Under the pieces are notes generated by a model. The model worked only from the letters and a program-made list of their open reading frames with translations. It searched no databases and was not told the origin of the DNA. Positions 1-11,808 of a stretch of DNA of 58,500 nucleotides are shown piece by piece. Source of the stretch: Cristatella mucedo (Eukaryota > Bryozoa > Phylactolaemata > Cristatellidae); the NCBI GenBank assembly GCA_009760855.2, contig WPIO01000036.1, positions 706,501-765,000 of the forward strand, written 5' to 3'. Positions within the stretch are counted from its first letter, which is position 1; every line of letters begins with the position of its first letter. A program made the translations under genes and the position numbers.

Positions 1-65
1 GGTACCGACAGAATAAACGCAAAGCTCACCGAAGCGACCGATCTGGGGGTGGCAAGTGTACGAGA

Positions 66-233
66 ATGGGCATCAGTGGGAGGTCTGAGCGAAGGGGTAA
101 GGTGCTCCAACATCACAACGTGGGTGAGGGGTTTGAGTAGTGCTGCCGTGAGTCCTTCGTAGCTTGCTGCAAGCTGCGGCGATAGACTCTTCACCAGCAG
201 CTATATAACCGGGGCTGTGAAATCAGCTAACTG
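66..233 (+). repeat. SINE-B copy, degraded
   Basis: The stretch resembles the other SINE-B copies in this window. It has a tRNA-like head (a gtaaggtgctc block near 98-108), a middle part with gcggcgatag and gactcttc, and the family's typical ending of ctatata followed by aaatcagctaa. The B-box region is poorly preserved, so it is an old copy. SINE-B is a name used only here. Confidence 0.5.
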
Positions 234-2124
234 ACTGTGTTGCTTGCTTAACCGATGACCACTCGTCCAAAGTATGAAGTTGCTTTACTCCGAAGAGTCA
301 TTTCCTCTGAGGTGGTTTTCGGCCTTACTGCTACGACGGCTGTTTCAAAGGCTAGCTTTGTGTGCCTATTTCTGCTGCCAGCATTGCCAAAAGAGGGCTC
401 CAGAGGAAAGTCGAGTTGGAGTCTTCGGATGTGCTTGGCAAGCTTCATCGAATCGCCGGCACGCAGATTTCCCGGAGTGACATGAACCTGGCTGCAGGGG
501 GCGGGGGGTGCTGCACGGTGGCAGGCAATAGACGCCCATCCTTCCGGAAGTGTGACGGCTGCAAACGCCAACCCAACTACAAGCTTCCAAGCCATTGCAT
601 TGTGACAAAGTATCAACTTTGGAGAATGCTTAAGCCCAGCCGAGAGCTCTACGCAAAGAGCGAATTTAGCTGAGCTCGTTGCAACTGGTAACGGTAACTG
701 GTAACTAATAAACTAACTATTCAATGGCGGCGGACGCTGTGAGCTGCGGCTCCTGCTTCATAGCATAACGCCGATGCCAGCTAGTGAGTTCGCCATTTTC
801 CTGCAGGTGCATACGCATGTAAAAGCATGTGTGGCCAGATGAGCTTAAAAATTGTTCCACACTAGCTACTATTAATAGTTAACTAATATTAAAGCAGCGT
901 TCATTTTAATTTCTACGGCATGCTTGTTAGTACCAGGCGCAGCTCTGACACAGAAGATCTCTAACATTTATCTGTATTCTCGATAGACAGACCTCGACTA
1001 GATCAAAGTTAGCCCTGAACCGCAGTGGCTAACTTACTGGAGCCTCTGGAGCCAAGCACCTGTCAGTAAAGCATTCCTGGCTTCAAGCTAGCGCATGGAC
1101 ACGTACTTATGTGCAGGTGCATTTGCAGTGCACTATAAGTTATGGAGTAATTCCTCGAGGTCCACTTAATAAAAATCTTCCCAGATATTTGACTAGGCTC
1201 TCTGCTCTTGAGATGCAAGCTAAAGCTGCAGTTATTCCTCTTGCGATCCTGCGGCTCAATTGCCATCCTCATAACTTGAGTGTTCCAGCCTGAAATCGCT
1301 AGGAACAACTTTGGATTCTGGAAAATGAAGTGACGTGTTGGCGATGTCTGAGGAAACACAATAGGCCGCACACGAAAGGAAACTTGGTATTGAAATAAGC
1401 TAAGCAGCATGGCGGGATTTTAAAAGACGCCCAACTGCCTTTGGAATGCAAGAGCACTGTACGAGAGTCTGCGAACAGCATTCTGAAATTAAAGGACAAC
1501 GACGTTGCAAGGAGGCTTTTAGGCCCTGCAAGCGTACAGACCGAAGCTGTATAGAGAATGCCCGAGCAGATCTCTTGGCGTAGCCAGTGAAGAATTGTGA
1601 TGTGGCAAAAATTCATTTAAAAGTATGCCACGAGGGCAACAGTTTTTGATGAAATTCTAGCCAATTGGTGCTAGAGATCTTTTTTTACAATAAGTAATGC
1701 AGAAAAGTAGCTTGGAAAACATGCCTATGCCCAGACAAGGCCACTCAACTGATTCCTGATACTGAATGTTATTGGTTGATAGCCACCTAAGCTAATTACG
1801 GCAGGCAAGTCAGGTACCGTAAACATGGAATTCCCTACTCGACGGCTGCTCGTTGCGTCGGCTGCAAAGCCTTTGCCTCCATTGCCTCCTTTGCCTTGTT
1901 GCTGTTTAGGCCACTATTTCAAGCCTAACAAAGATACGTGCAGCAATACATGTAGGGCAACTGATCGAGCATCGACCTCATTTTCGTAGCCTCCGGTCAG
2001 AGCCTCGACAGCGGCTCTGACCGCAGCTTGCCATTGGCTAGAAACTCTCGCTGCTGATGAATTCGAACGCCCCGGACGTCCGTTGCGAAGTGCAGGCACG
2101 TTGCTGCTGCTTGTTTACTGTTAT
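234..2124. other. no gene recognised
   Basis: Open frames here are short and lack family resemblance or splice-consistent partners. I see no repeat shared with the rest of the window. Confidence 0.5.
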
Positions 2125-2300
2125 TATTATTCGCTGATTTAACAGCTCCGTTTCCTTGCAGCGGGAGAAGAGCCTTAACAGCAGTCACCACCACCGCTTG
2201 CAGTTGGCAGTAAAGGACCGCCCCACTGCAGGATTCGAACCCACGACCTTGGTCGTTAAGAGCAAGTGCCTTGCCTTCTGGGCTATCACGGCCCGATATG
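2125..2300 (-). repeat. SINE-B copy
   Basis: Read on the minus strand it runs from a tRNA-like head, through the B-box-like ggttcgaatcctgcagt, to the family's tail (aggctcttctcccgctg then gagctgttaaatcagc). It matches the copies at 15418, 25553 and 44557. The RNA polymerase III type head is inferred from the box sequences. Confidence 0.75.
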
Positions 2301-2974
2301 ACCAGGAGCCTAGATCTGAATGAACTTGGGCCTTCCCGGGAACACCTTTAGTATGGGGCAACTAAGGCTTTGGTCTTAGGCCCCCCAAGCTTTGCACTGT
2401 CTATACTTTCACCCAGGTCAATGTCATCGCCAGACGCAGCGTTAGCTTTCATTTTAAGCCGATGACCTCATCTGTGTGTATCCTTCAACCCTTCCAAGCC
2501 TTTATCTGGATCCAACTCAGTTGGTTCTCTTGCAGTATGCACGGATAACGTTCGCACACTAACTTTCTGAAGCTTACAGACAACTCGACCAGCCTAATAG
2601 GTACATGCAAGCCTCATCCTCGACATTGGTTCATTTAGAACCACTTATCTGAAGGCATTCCATAATTTAGGTATGCTATTCGCAGCAAGTTGCCATTGAA
2701 TGAACAAGCTGCTTTCACTGTCGAGCCGGCTTACAGAAACTGAGGAATAGGGCTTAAGCAGCTGATGCTTAGACAGGAATAGGACAGCCAAACTTGTTCG
2801 CAGTCTTGTAGCATCGCTTCTAGATATTTGCAAGTCTCATTATTCAGAACCCTCAGCTTGTGCTCTTAATCATGTAACTTATGAAACACTCAGCGGATCG
2901 TCTGTTTAATTGTCCACGACATAGCTGCTGCATCACACCGTTTCTGTCTTGGATCACTGTCAAACATCGTTTTG

Positions 2975-2976
<2 letters not shown>
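2301..2976. other. no gene recognised
   Basis: Nothing coding or repetitive could be supported here. Confidence 0.5.
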
Positions 2977-3045
<69 letters not shown>

Positions 3046-3049
3046 CTCC
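2977..3049 (+). repeat. (CT)n microsatellite
   Basis: An almost pure CT dinucleotide run. It creates artificial Ser/Leu open frames that are not genes. Confidence 0.95.
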
Positions 3050-4828
3050 CACCCCCTTGGTTTACAGCAGCTCACTTGACCCGTGCCAGCCTACCAGTCC
3101 GACTTAGCTGTTTCAGTAAGCTTCAGTAGCCTACTCCTCGGCTTCCAGTGGCGTCCCGGTCCACCCACTTGTGGTTTGTGGTCATAACTGTACAATTACT
3201 GTGGCTGTGGTCAACCGGATTTGCCGGTCGGCATCTACGACACTGAGCGCCGGCGAGATTGATTGCAGAGACTGGCGGGGCATGCGCGATCTGTTTCACG
3301 ATCCGAGATGGGCTGACAACCGGCGGGAGCTGTTCCTTCAGTCGCGATGTATGACGAGGAGGCTTGATGCGAAGACTGCAGGAATTCCAGGACAGCGTTC
3401 GCTTCACCGCCTCGGCTCTAATCTATACTCTGAGGCTCTGGCAGTCTTATTACAATGGCTTTAGCACTAAATAAGAATCTTGGGGTTACCAGGCCTTAGG
3501 TTCGCGAGCATTAAAGTTTGAAGCTTGCTTTCGGCTTCTGTCGCATCTGCAATGGATTAATTTCATCTGAATTGCAGCTAAAGACACACTTGTCCCTCTC
3601 AGCTTTCCTTGAGCCCCAGTTAACCAGTCTTTTCAGTTCCAGTGTGCTGTGCATGATAATGTCTGCTTGATTTACCAACGTTCCTTATCAGGGATCCAAT
3701 GGACCAGCCCACATGAGTTTTCTCTCATTTGGTTTCCGCATACTTTTCCAAGCGTGGTACCTTGCATATCGCTATCTCTTGGCTGTATGTTACGTGGGAA
3801 AACTTGGAGCTAATCGCTTGGATCCCTAGTTAGAATGAAAAAGAACTGCAAGAGAAGCGATAGCTACCGCTTCTCTTGCAGTTAGTTGTAAAGTACCTGG
3901 GTTCTGAACTGGTTCTTTCGGGGTGCTATACAGAGAAATGTGAAAAATGTAAATCTCTCATATAGCGTCCTAAGAGAACTTATCTTTGAGCGACTGGTGT
4001 TGATTTTAGATTATTTTTTCATGCTTCATAAAACAGAGCAAGATAGGAAGGTCTACTGGGCAGGGTCGGAAGGGCAGCAATGACTCACTTGAGACAGTAA
4101 ATGGAGATCACAACACTGCAAAGCTGATTAAAATCGAAAGGTAAGTAGAGCTTTGCTGCAGTGGCTTAGGTGTGAACGCAAACATTCTGGTTAGTGATTA
4201 AACGTGGCAGAGGAAGTCTAGATGACGAAAAGAATGAGGCCTAAGTTCAAACCCTGAATTGCCCCAAACTTCATTAGCTACCCTTATAGGACGTTAACCA
4301 TTGCAGTACTGTGCTGGTGAAGCCCAGTTGTGTTGAGTGACTTATTTTAATTTACATCTCTTCCTTTGCCTATAACAGCATATTTCAATGCGGAAAACCA
4401 CACAATTTCTCTCAGCGTTTACACGTGGGAGTGAGTTCTTAAACTTTTTTTAAATATGATTATACGTTATAATTTTGTAGCTTAATCGCAGAAAACCAAA
4501 GATGTACTTAGGTGTATCCACTATCTGGTGCTTGACTTCCCTTTTTGCTGCTGCTTGTCCTTTCCGATGCTTCTGCACAGCTTCTTGCGAGCATCATAGA
4601 TACCACCCTCGTACGGAGTATCTCTTTTCTCACGCTGCTTATGAGGCCAGAGTAAGTTTTACTGCAGTCAATCTGGCCGAACTCTGCTTTTTGCACGGGT
4701 CTGAAAATCATGGCCCTGCAGCCAAAGCTGTGGCCTCAAACTTCTTAACTATGCTACGGCATGCCTTTTTTCGTTTACAAATAGCTGGAAAACATGAGCT
4801 CGCATCAGAGGGCAGCAAAGCAGTAGTA
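3050..4828. other. no gene; hairpin and LINE-tail fragment
   Basis: No supported gene. A perfect short hairpin lies at 3844-3883. It is followed at about 3884-3985 by text resembling the 3' tail of the L2-like element (gtaaagtacctgg, then ggggtgctatacagag). The open frame at 4502-4936 runs straight into the L2 tail of the next feature and is treated as chance. Confidence 0.5.
3844..3883. other. perfect hairpin, 16 bp stem
   Basis: Arms 3844-3859 and 3868-3883 are exact reverse complements (aactgcaagagaagcg), separated by an 8 nt spacer that contains the palindrome tagcta. It abuts an L2/SINE-like tail fragment, so it may be a local rearrangement of repeat DNA. Confidence 0.85.
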
Positions 4829-5215
4829 ATAAAATATACATTTGATAAAGCGCCCTCAGAGAACTCACTTTCTAGGCACTTACATTTACTGCAAAGGAAG
4901 CACGATCGAATGGTTAGTGATAGCATGCTCAATTAAAAACAAGAATAACATGGGTAGGGGTGACATGCACAGGGTCAGCGTGCAAGTATGGTTAGTGGCA
5001 GCATGTGCAGTGTCAGCAAAAATTAGCACATAAAGGTCGAATCACAGGGACCCACTAAATGCTGTCACAAATAGATGCGTTTTTAATTTCTTTTTAAATG
5101 TAGTCAAGTCGGGATATGTCGTGATGCAAGTCGGGAGCGAGTACTAGGCTTTGGGAGCATTTGAACTAAAGCAGGACAGCAGAAAACTTGACGCGTTGCT
5201 TGAGGGAAAAGTTTA
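4829..5215 (-). mobile_element. L2-like LINE, 3' end
   Basis: On the minus strand this is the last part of the ORF plus the 3' UTR of the L2-like element seen more fully at 10547, 32395 and 38467. Shared text includes gggacccactaaatgctgtc (plus-strand reading), the gggtcagc/gcatg blocks, and the terminal module giving ctttacagcaaa..gcgccc..aagttctctgagggcgc. It is 5' truncated and has no intact coding frame. Confidence 0.85.
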
Positions 5216-5250
5216 GATGAAGAGCTTCCGCAAATTAAAAAAAAAGCTGG

Positions 5251-5256
5251 TTTATT
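5251..5256 (-). promoter_or_regulatory. candidate poly(A) signal for NQO-like copy A
   Basis: AATAAA on the minus strand, 214 nt beyond the stop codon of the exon at 5470-5688. Position and sequence fit a polyadenylation signal, but such hexamers are frequent by chance. Confidence 0.35.
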
Positions 5257-5469
5257 CCACTACCATGAATCCAGCGTCTACGAAATAAAATCGCTGGCTT
5301 TGTCATCGGTCATGCAATCAGCGCGTGCGCCCACACTAAGTGGCTGCAGGTGTCAGTGCGCCACGAGCACGTCGTGCTTAGCATTTTCATGCACGTGCAC
5401 TGCGACACGCTGCTGATATCAGGCAAACATTGCGGGTCATCTGACATGTTACAGACGCAGATTCTCCTT

Positions 5470-5688
5470 CTACGGTGAGTTCGCGGGGTACGTAGGCAAA
5501 GGCTTGCCCAGATGAGGATCGAACATAGTTATGTCTCCAAACTGCAATGGCTGCTCTGCCTCGATGTTCCAAAGATGAGTTCGCCACTTCTTTAGAGCTG
5601 CCTTACAACTTTCATCTCCGACAAATGGAAGCGCAAAATTGACCTGCGGGGGCAGGACGTCGATGCCACAAAATCTGAGCACTCCGGA
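5470..5688 (-). CDS. NQO1-like quinone oxidoreductase, terminal exon (copy A)
   Basis: Terminal coding exon of a flavodoxin-fold NAD(P)H:quinone oxidoreductase, a cytosolic FAD enzyme reducing quinones by two electrons. A clean acceptor (polypyrimidine then ttttttag) precedes a 72-codon frame ending in TAG. It begins SGVLRFCGIDVLPPQ, matching the start of the last exon of animal NQO1 (SG-L-FCGF-VL-PQ) at the same intron position and phase. It continues with a KKWR..L.NIE.E.PL.FGDITMFD stretch and a final HLGKPLP motif. Relative to copy B (11809-12102) about 25 residues between the FD and the H-GKP motifs are missing, with no frame loss. The active-site Trp/Phe/His residues of the family lie in upstream exons, which I could not find, so gene integrity is unknown. 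Alternatives: a diverged functional paralog, or a decaying duplicate. Confidence 0.8.
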   Translation of the reverse strand, partial: SGVLRFCGIDVLPPQVNFALPFVGDESCKAALKKWRTHLWNIEAEQPLQFGDITMFDPHLGKPLPTYPANSP

Positions 5689-6349
5689 CTAAAAAAGAAA
5701 GATAAAGGGAATCGTGATGAATAAATAAATTGTTTTCAAGCGTGCCCGAAGAAATGCTTTCAGGCTTTAACTAGCAGCAGAGCGTGTAGAAATTACGTAA
5801 AGCCACTTGAACATCACCTTCCCTCAGCACCTGCATTACTCTGTAAATTTTTTGTGTTTAATCTGACCATAGGTGCATCCAATCTCAAGACGTCAGTAGG
5901 AAAGAATAATAGGCACCAAAATATAGCGGTAATCTAGCAAAGATTATTGCATAGTACAGACGAAAAAATTGAGCAGTTGAGATGTTTGTGTGCTGCCTTT
6001 CCTTATGGCATACAATGACGTTACTGTACTTCACTTGTATAGTCTTCTGAATAAACCGATTCTCAATCGAGGTGCATTAAATTAGCCGCAGGGCTCCAAC
6101 CTAAAATTCTGCTCGCTAAAGGTGAACACCTTACTGCTGGGCCAAACCAGTTTAGCACCGTTCTGCAAGAGACAAGTTCGCAGAGTGTACTACTGAAAGA
6201 TGGATGCTGGCTAGAGAACTAAAGTTTTCGATTGCCCTTTCTATCGGGATGCAATTCAAGGCGAAACCCGCAGCTTGTGTTCCAGTGGATGCCCGAGATA
6301 TGTAGAAACGGCTTTTAGACGCTTACGATCAGGTTAGAGAATAGTTATA
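5689..6349. other. intronic or intergenic; SINE-A fragment
   Basis: Immediately upstream (minus sense) of the copy A exon, so presumably its last intron. It holds a SINE-A-like fragment at about 6055-6155 (ggtgaacaccttactgctgggccaa, minus orientation). No NQO exon was recognised. Confidence 0.45.
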
Positions 6350-7432
6350 ACAATAATAATACATTTGTATAGCCCCTGCAGAGAAATTTGTCTTTTTCTA
6401 GGCACTTTACATTTCCTTCAAAGGAAGCATGATCGAATGGTCAAAGGTACCATGCTCAATTTTAACAAGGATAACATAGTTAGCGGTGACATGCACATAG
6501 TCAGCATGCAATACGGGTAGTGGCAGCACGCACATGTCACCTCCCATAAGCACACAATGGTAGAACCACCTGGATCCACTAATGCTGTGAAAAAAAGATG
6601 CATTGTAGCAACTTTTTTTTTACTGCCTTCAAGTCAGGGTATGTCGTGACTCCAGTCAGTGTGAGTTTCAGCTATTGGGAGCATGCGAACTAAAGGCACT
6701 GTCTCCGAAGAATTTGAGATTCGTACAAGGTGTAGGTAAACAATTTGACACAAATAAGCGGGTGTTATTATGCTTAGCCCGGTGGGGGAGTAAATCTGAT
6801 AAATAGGCTGAGGCCTAAGAATGAAGGAACCTAAAAGTGAGTGACATAACCTTGAAGTCGATGCACTGTTTGCCAGTGCAGGTCAGCTAGAAGTGGTGTG
6901 ATGTGGCAACTGCGATGCTCGTTACAGACAAACTAGCTCCAGGGTATTGCACAAGCTGTAAGCGCCTGATTGCACAGGCCGGTGGACCAGCACACAGTGA
7001 GTCACAAAAGTCAAGACTGGATGCCACGAATGCTTTCACAAATTTAAATATGTTATTTCTGCCTAAACAAGCCCGAATTTAGCAACGTTTTGTAGCTGAA
7101 AGTAGGCAGACTTGATTGTGGTGGTGATGGGGTTGTCTAATGAAAAGTCATTTTGGAGCAGGGCACCTGGATTTAGTGCAGGTTCAAGAGGACATATGCT
7201 GGCTGAGCCGATTGTGAGAGTTAACGTTTCCAATTTCTGAATCACACTTGGCTGGCCCATAACTAGTAAGGTAGTTTTATCATCATTCAATTTAAGAAAC
7301 TTTGCTGCCATCCATGTGCGGATGTCATCAATACATGCAGCAAGGGAGTTGAGAGAATTTGACGAGCTGGATGGCTGGGAGGGATCACAAGCAAAGGTAT
7401 AACTGAGTGTCATCCGCATAGAAGTGAAAGCC
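6350..7432 (-). mobile_element. L2-like LINE, RT C-terminal half and 3' end, defective
   Basis: Minus-strand L2/CR1-like element. At 7409-7420 the frame reads FYADDTQLYL, the catalytic YADD box of reverse transcriptase. A frameshift follows, then a 100-residue stretch with IDDIRTWMAAKFLKLNDDKT (about 7320-7260), the standard region C-terminal to the RT fingers/palm. The rest is degraded C-terminal ORF and the 3' UTR ending in the shared gcgcc..aagttctct module near an (AAT)n tract. Frameshifts make it inactive. Confidence 0.9.
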
Positions 7433-7980
7433 TACATTGTGCTTGGCAATCCCTCGGTCGTTAAAGGCGAGCACCTTGCCCACTGGGCCAAACCAGCGTG
7501 ATGAATGGAGAACTGACCGGTACAGTTGAGTCCTGTGCTGAGACTACAAGATGCAACGTCATTGCAGGCAGTAACCGTAACGGGGGACGATTTTCCGACT
7601 TTCGGTGCATACGAGCTGGAGGCTCGATCGCTGCATGATTTCAATTTATTGAGAGCGACGGCTAGATGCTGACAAGCAATGGGCACTAGAGGGCACTGGA
7701 AGAGCGAGAGGATTGGATAGGTAGGCTGGTACTTGCGACTGAAGTGACCCACGAGCCTGAACTGAAGATCTTGAAATCGATTCGATGCTTGGTAAGGACT
7801 AAGCGATGCTTAGACTGAAGTGGTATGACGTTGCAGCTATGCCTCTAACCATAGAGCATACGGGCAGCGACCTTTGCGTGACTTGCAGACAAATAGGGGC
7901 ACGGGCCGATAGTCCTTTTAAGAGGCTATCGATTGTAGTTATTTAGACCGCTGTGGGGGAATTGACTGCCGCTGGGTTTA
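7433..7980. other. no gene; SINE fragment at left
   Basis: At about 7445-7500 there is a minus-orientation tRNA-like SINE head fragment (ggcgagcaccttgcccactgggccaa). The rest shows only a chance open frame. Confidence 0.5.
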
Positions 7981-8135
7981 TCTATGACTAGGAGTAAGGT
8001 GATCGCCGCACTTCAAGGTCCTAATTGTGGGTTTGAGTCCTCAAGTGAACAATCCTTTATTGCACACTCCATGCAGCGGCGATAGCCGATAAGCCTCGTC
8101 TGCAGGAATGTAAGTGAAGCTGTTAAATGAGCTAA
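7981..8135 (+). repeat. SINE-B copy
   Basis: Plus orientation: aggagtaaggtgatcgcc head, B-box-like gtgggtttgagtcctcaagt, middle ttattgcacactcc..gcagcggcgatagccg, and the tail gaagctgttaaatgagctaat. Diverged from the best copies but colinear. Confidence 0.65.
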
Positions 8136-8599
8136 TCTTTGTTCTCAGCTTTAAAAGCTGAGCGCGACCAAGGCATAAGACTAGTTTCATTGTTAGTAAT
8201 TTCTTAAAAGTCGGAATTGGAAGTAATGTTTAGCATTTGGCGTCTAAATACCATGCATTGCTGAGGAGGCTTAACGCGTGGTGCTTAGAAGAACTAGCAA
8301 CTCTTTCATGTCAAGCCTCACCGGTACCCGTTACCAGCTCCAGCCTCATTTATCTAGCCAGTTGGAAAGCAAGTAACCAACAGAAGTTAACGGCCTGTCT
8401 GAATTCTGAAAGCTGGAGTGACGTTTCGAAGTGATTTACGTCGTGCCACAATCCAATATGGTGCCCGGCAGGCTATTCAAGTAATGCCTGCCACAGGACT
8501 TGAAAGATTTACAGGCACATTGATGATTGCAGTAGGTACGTCGGCTTAGTTAAGGTCCAGCTCGGTAAACGCTCGCGAAGCCAGCTGAAAAGCTTTCGC
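8136..8599. other. no gene recognised
   Basis: Small chance open frames only. Confidence 0.5.
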
Positions 8600-8670
8600 A
8601 CCACAATTATATAATGTGAAGCGCCTGAATAGAGATTAAGTTCTCTTAGGCGCTATATAAATGAATTATA
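8600..8670 (+). repeat. SINE-A tail (L2-like 3' module)
   Basis: gtgaagcgcctgaatagaga, ttaagttctcttaggcgc, then tatataaatgaatta: the tail half of SINE-A without a recognisable tRNA-like head. Confidence 0.75.
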
Positions 8671-9519
8671 TATTTTTTTTAATTGCTGATTATGTTAATT
8701 ATTTGAGCCCTTCCTGTCAACGAAGTACTCGCAGGCTCAGCTGCTTCTGCTTGCTCTGAGATTTAACCAAGGAAACGCTGGTCCACTATCGACAACAGAT
8801 GGCGGACGACGGACACACAGATAGGCGCTCCCAACTTGGGACTGCATCTGTCTACGCGGCTTGGAGAGCGATTAAGCATTCCCTGGATTGTCTCGCAACT
8901 GAGTTATTCAAGCCTCGAGAAAAAAACTCTTCAATAAAAAGAGCAACCCAAACCATAATTAAGGTGTCCTTCAATGAGCTCAAAAATAACTCTTATAACG
9001 TATCTTTAGAAGATCTTATATTGGTTGGGCAGCGGTTCTACTAAACCTCTAATCCGTCACCAAAGTTAAGCCTTCGGTTCCTGTTAATACTAAGCATGAA
9101 ACTCTCTACTGATTAAACCTCGGGATGGCCTAATATAATGCAGAACTAAAGCAAATTAAAATTACAACAAAGCAAAATAGACAAACAATGTCGCTGCACG
9201 AATAGACTTTGTTCATGTGAATCGTGCTTTTATGTGATTAGGTTTCCTGCAGTTATACGTGCAGTCGTGACATCCACGCTTTTTAGCCTAGGCCTTCCTG
9301 CTTAAGAAATAAGAATCGTGCAGTTGTCTTACACTTTTCGCGAAACTCTGCAGGTGAGCTTGGCTATCATGAACGTCCATCGCAATTACGACAAGATACC
9401 ACGTCCCACCAACCTGCACTGGCTTCCCTTCGAGTAGTGAATAGTTTACTTCAATGTACTCTCGTGCAATCCCTTCTAGGACCGTTCTCATATTCTAGTA
9501 CAGATTTTCAAGAAAAAAA
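8671..9519. other. no assigned gene; unexplained minus-strand frame
   Basis: Lies between the copy A exon and its upstream duplicated block, so it may contain NQO-like introns. A 67-codon minus frame at 9288-9491 (containing GKPVQVGGTWYLVV) is unusually protein-like and is preceded by an acceptor-like ctgtactag, but I recognise no family. It does not match an NQO exon. Confidence 0.35.
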
Positions 9520-9770
9520 ATAGTATCTGCTGCATCCTCCGGGTAATGAAAATAGAGTATCAAGCTGGCAGCTGTGGTCTCGTACTACCTACCGCCTTCG
9601 GCCATGTCTTCATTGAATGAGGCCCGTTTCTTTGTTTGTACGGTTTCCCAGACGCTACAGTACGACATCACATGCTTGTTGTCATTTCGAAATCCTTCGG
9701 TAGCACTACTTTACGTCCAGTGAATGTTGTTCACCAGGTTTTTGCAAGGTTTAGCGCGTAAGGTCCTAAC
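9520..9770 (-). other. duplicated block upstream of NQO-like copy A
   Basis: Colinear with 15130-15415. Both contain agctgg/aggcagctgt, cgcctt-/cgcttt-cggc, catcttcat-like text, tttcccagacgc, a gtccagtgaa(t/c)g segment and a following ggtttttgc/ggttttta. Because copy A and copy B exons lie downstream of each block, I infer a tandem segmental duplication. The blocks may be 5' flank, first exon or intron. No conserved reading frame is evident. Confidence 0.55.
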
Positions 9771-9771
9771 A

Positions 9772-9818
9772 CTCTTTTGCTCCGGCCTACCTATACGAAT
9801 TACTCCCCCACCAGGCTA
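9772..9818 (+). repeat. 47 bp direct repeat, left copy
   Basis: Identical over 47 bp to 11208-11254. The pair brackets a CT-rich tract plus a minus-strand L2 element. The sequence itself codes SFAPAYLYELLPHQA, the C-terminal motif of an L2-like ORF in plus orientation, so the insertion went into an older L2 relic. Confidence 0.9.
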
Positions 9819-9845
9819 GGCAGCGAATCTACTTCAAGAACCCTC

Positions 9846-10505
<660 letters not shown>

Positions 10506-10546
10506 TGGATTGCGCGTTACTTCACTCGCTCGCAGTCGTCTTATAA

Positions 10547-11207
10547 TAACAATAATAATAATAATAATAATTCACTTGATAAAGCACCCTCAGAGAATTC
10601 AATCTCTCTCTAGGCGCTTTACATTCGCTGTAAAGTGAAATGCAATTGAATGGTAAGTAAAATCATGCTTGAAAAACAAACGAGATGAATAATATGGTTA
10701 GGGGTGACATGCACAGGGTCAGCATGCAAATGTGGTTAGTGGCAGCATGCACAGTGTCAGCACGCATAAGCACATCAAAGACGAATCACAGGGACCCACT
10801 AAATGCTGTCCTAAATAGGTGTGTTTTTAGGTTCCTTTTAAATGTGGTCAGGTCAGGGGATGTTTTGACGCAGGTCGGGAGGGAGTTCCAGGCTTTGGGA
10901 GCATATGAACTAAATGCATGGTCTCCAAAGGATTTAAGGTTTGTATGAGGTATTTTTAGACTGTTGGATTCCGAGAAGCGGGTGGTGCGATGCTTGGCCT
11001 GATGGGCTAGTATATCTGACAGATAGGCTGGAGCCATAGAATGAAGGGACCTAAAAGTGAGCGACAAAACCTTGAAGTCAATCCGTTGCTTGACTGGTAG
11101 CCAGTGCAGGTCGGCGAGAAGTGGAGTAATGTGGCAACTGCGACGCTCACGACAGACAAACCTAGCTGCAGAGTTTTGCACAAGCTGCAATTGCCTGATC
11201 GCACATG
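10547..11207 (-). mobile_element. L2-like LINE, 3' portion with intact ORF end
   Basis: On the minus strand a 134-codon frame (10786-11190) carries the classic L2/CR1 C-terminal region: QNSAARFVCR, ITPLLADLHWLPVKQRI, SMAPAYLSDIL and RAFSSYAPKAWNSLP-like text. A 3' UTR follows, ending in the gcgcc..gagggtgct module and an (ATT)n tail at 10547-10571. The element is 5' truncated at 11207, directly against the 47 bp repeat. Confidence 0.93.
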
Positions 11208-11340
11208 CTCTTTTGCTCCGGCCTACCTATACGAATTACTCCCCCACCAGGCTATTCGACCTCTTTACTCCTCGACTGTGTTCCTGCATCACCAGCTCCT
11301 CGGCTTCCAGTAGTCACGCCGCACCTAGCACTTCACAAAT
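11208..11340 (+). mobile_element. L2-like LINE fragment, older, plus strand
   Basis: Starts with the right copy of the 47 bp direct repeat (11208-11254) and continues in frame as IRPLYSSTVFLHHQLLGF. SFAPAYLYELLPHQA is diagnostic of the L2/CR1 ORF2 C-terminus. Stops follow, so only a relic remains. Confidence 0.7.
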
Positions 11341-11808
11341 GTCTTTGATTGTCTTGTATCACATGATAAGATTGAATCTCCAGTTGGACTCACCGAAAAT
11401 TTGGAAACCATATTAGGCTTTAGTCGTCATCTGCACTGACTTGACATTATGTAAGTGTCAGTTCAAGACGCAAAATGTATGGTTTTCTCTGCTCTACTTT
11501 GGCTCCTGGGAACTTTTCTATTGGTACATGTTACTTTCCAGGGTTTCTACTCACCGAAGATTCTCGCTGTGCTCTCGCGTGCTTTTGCGTGCTGTTCTAA
11601 GCATTGTAGTTTGCTTGTCATTAACCAAGCGCTATCAATTTTCTTGCAGCGAGTTGTACAGCGCCTCGATAGCGATTTAGTTCTCTTTTGACTCTCTACA
11701 AATTCCCTACTACTATCATGATTATTGTTACTATTATTATTATTATATTAATATTATTTTTATCCAGAGTATCGATAGCACAATGAATTCGTTCCACCTT
11801 CGCAGCTG
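11341..11808. other. 3' flank of copy B; SINE-like tail and AT tract
   Basis: At about 11655-11700 there is text like the SINE/L2 tail (acagcgcctcgatagcgatt then tagttctc). An (ATT)n-rich stretch at 11728-11762 follows. No gene is supported. Confidence 0.45.

Noticed and set aside
4502-4936. 144-codon plus-strand frame
   Set aside because: Its last third is the antisense of the L2 3' tail and the rest has no resemblance to a family.
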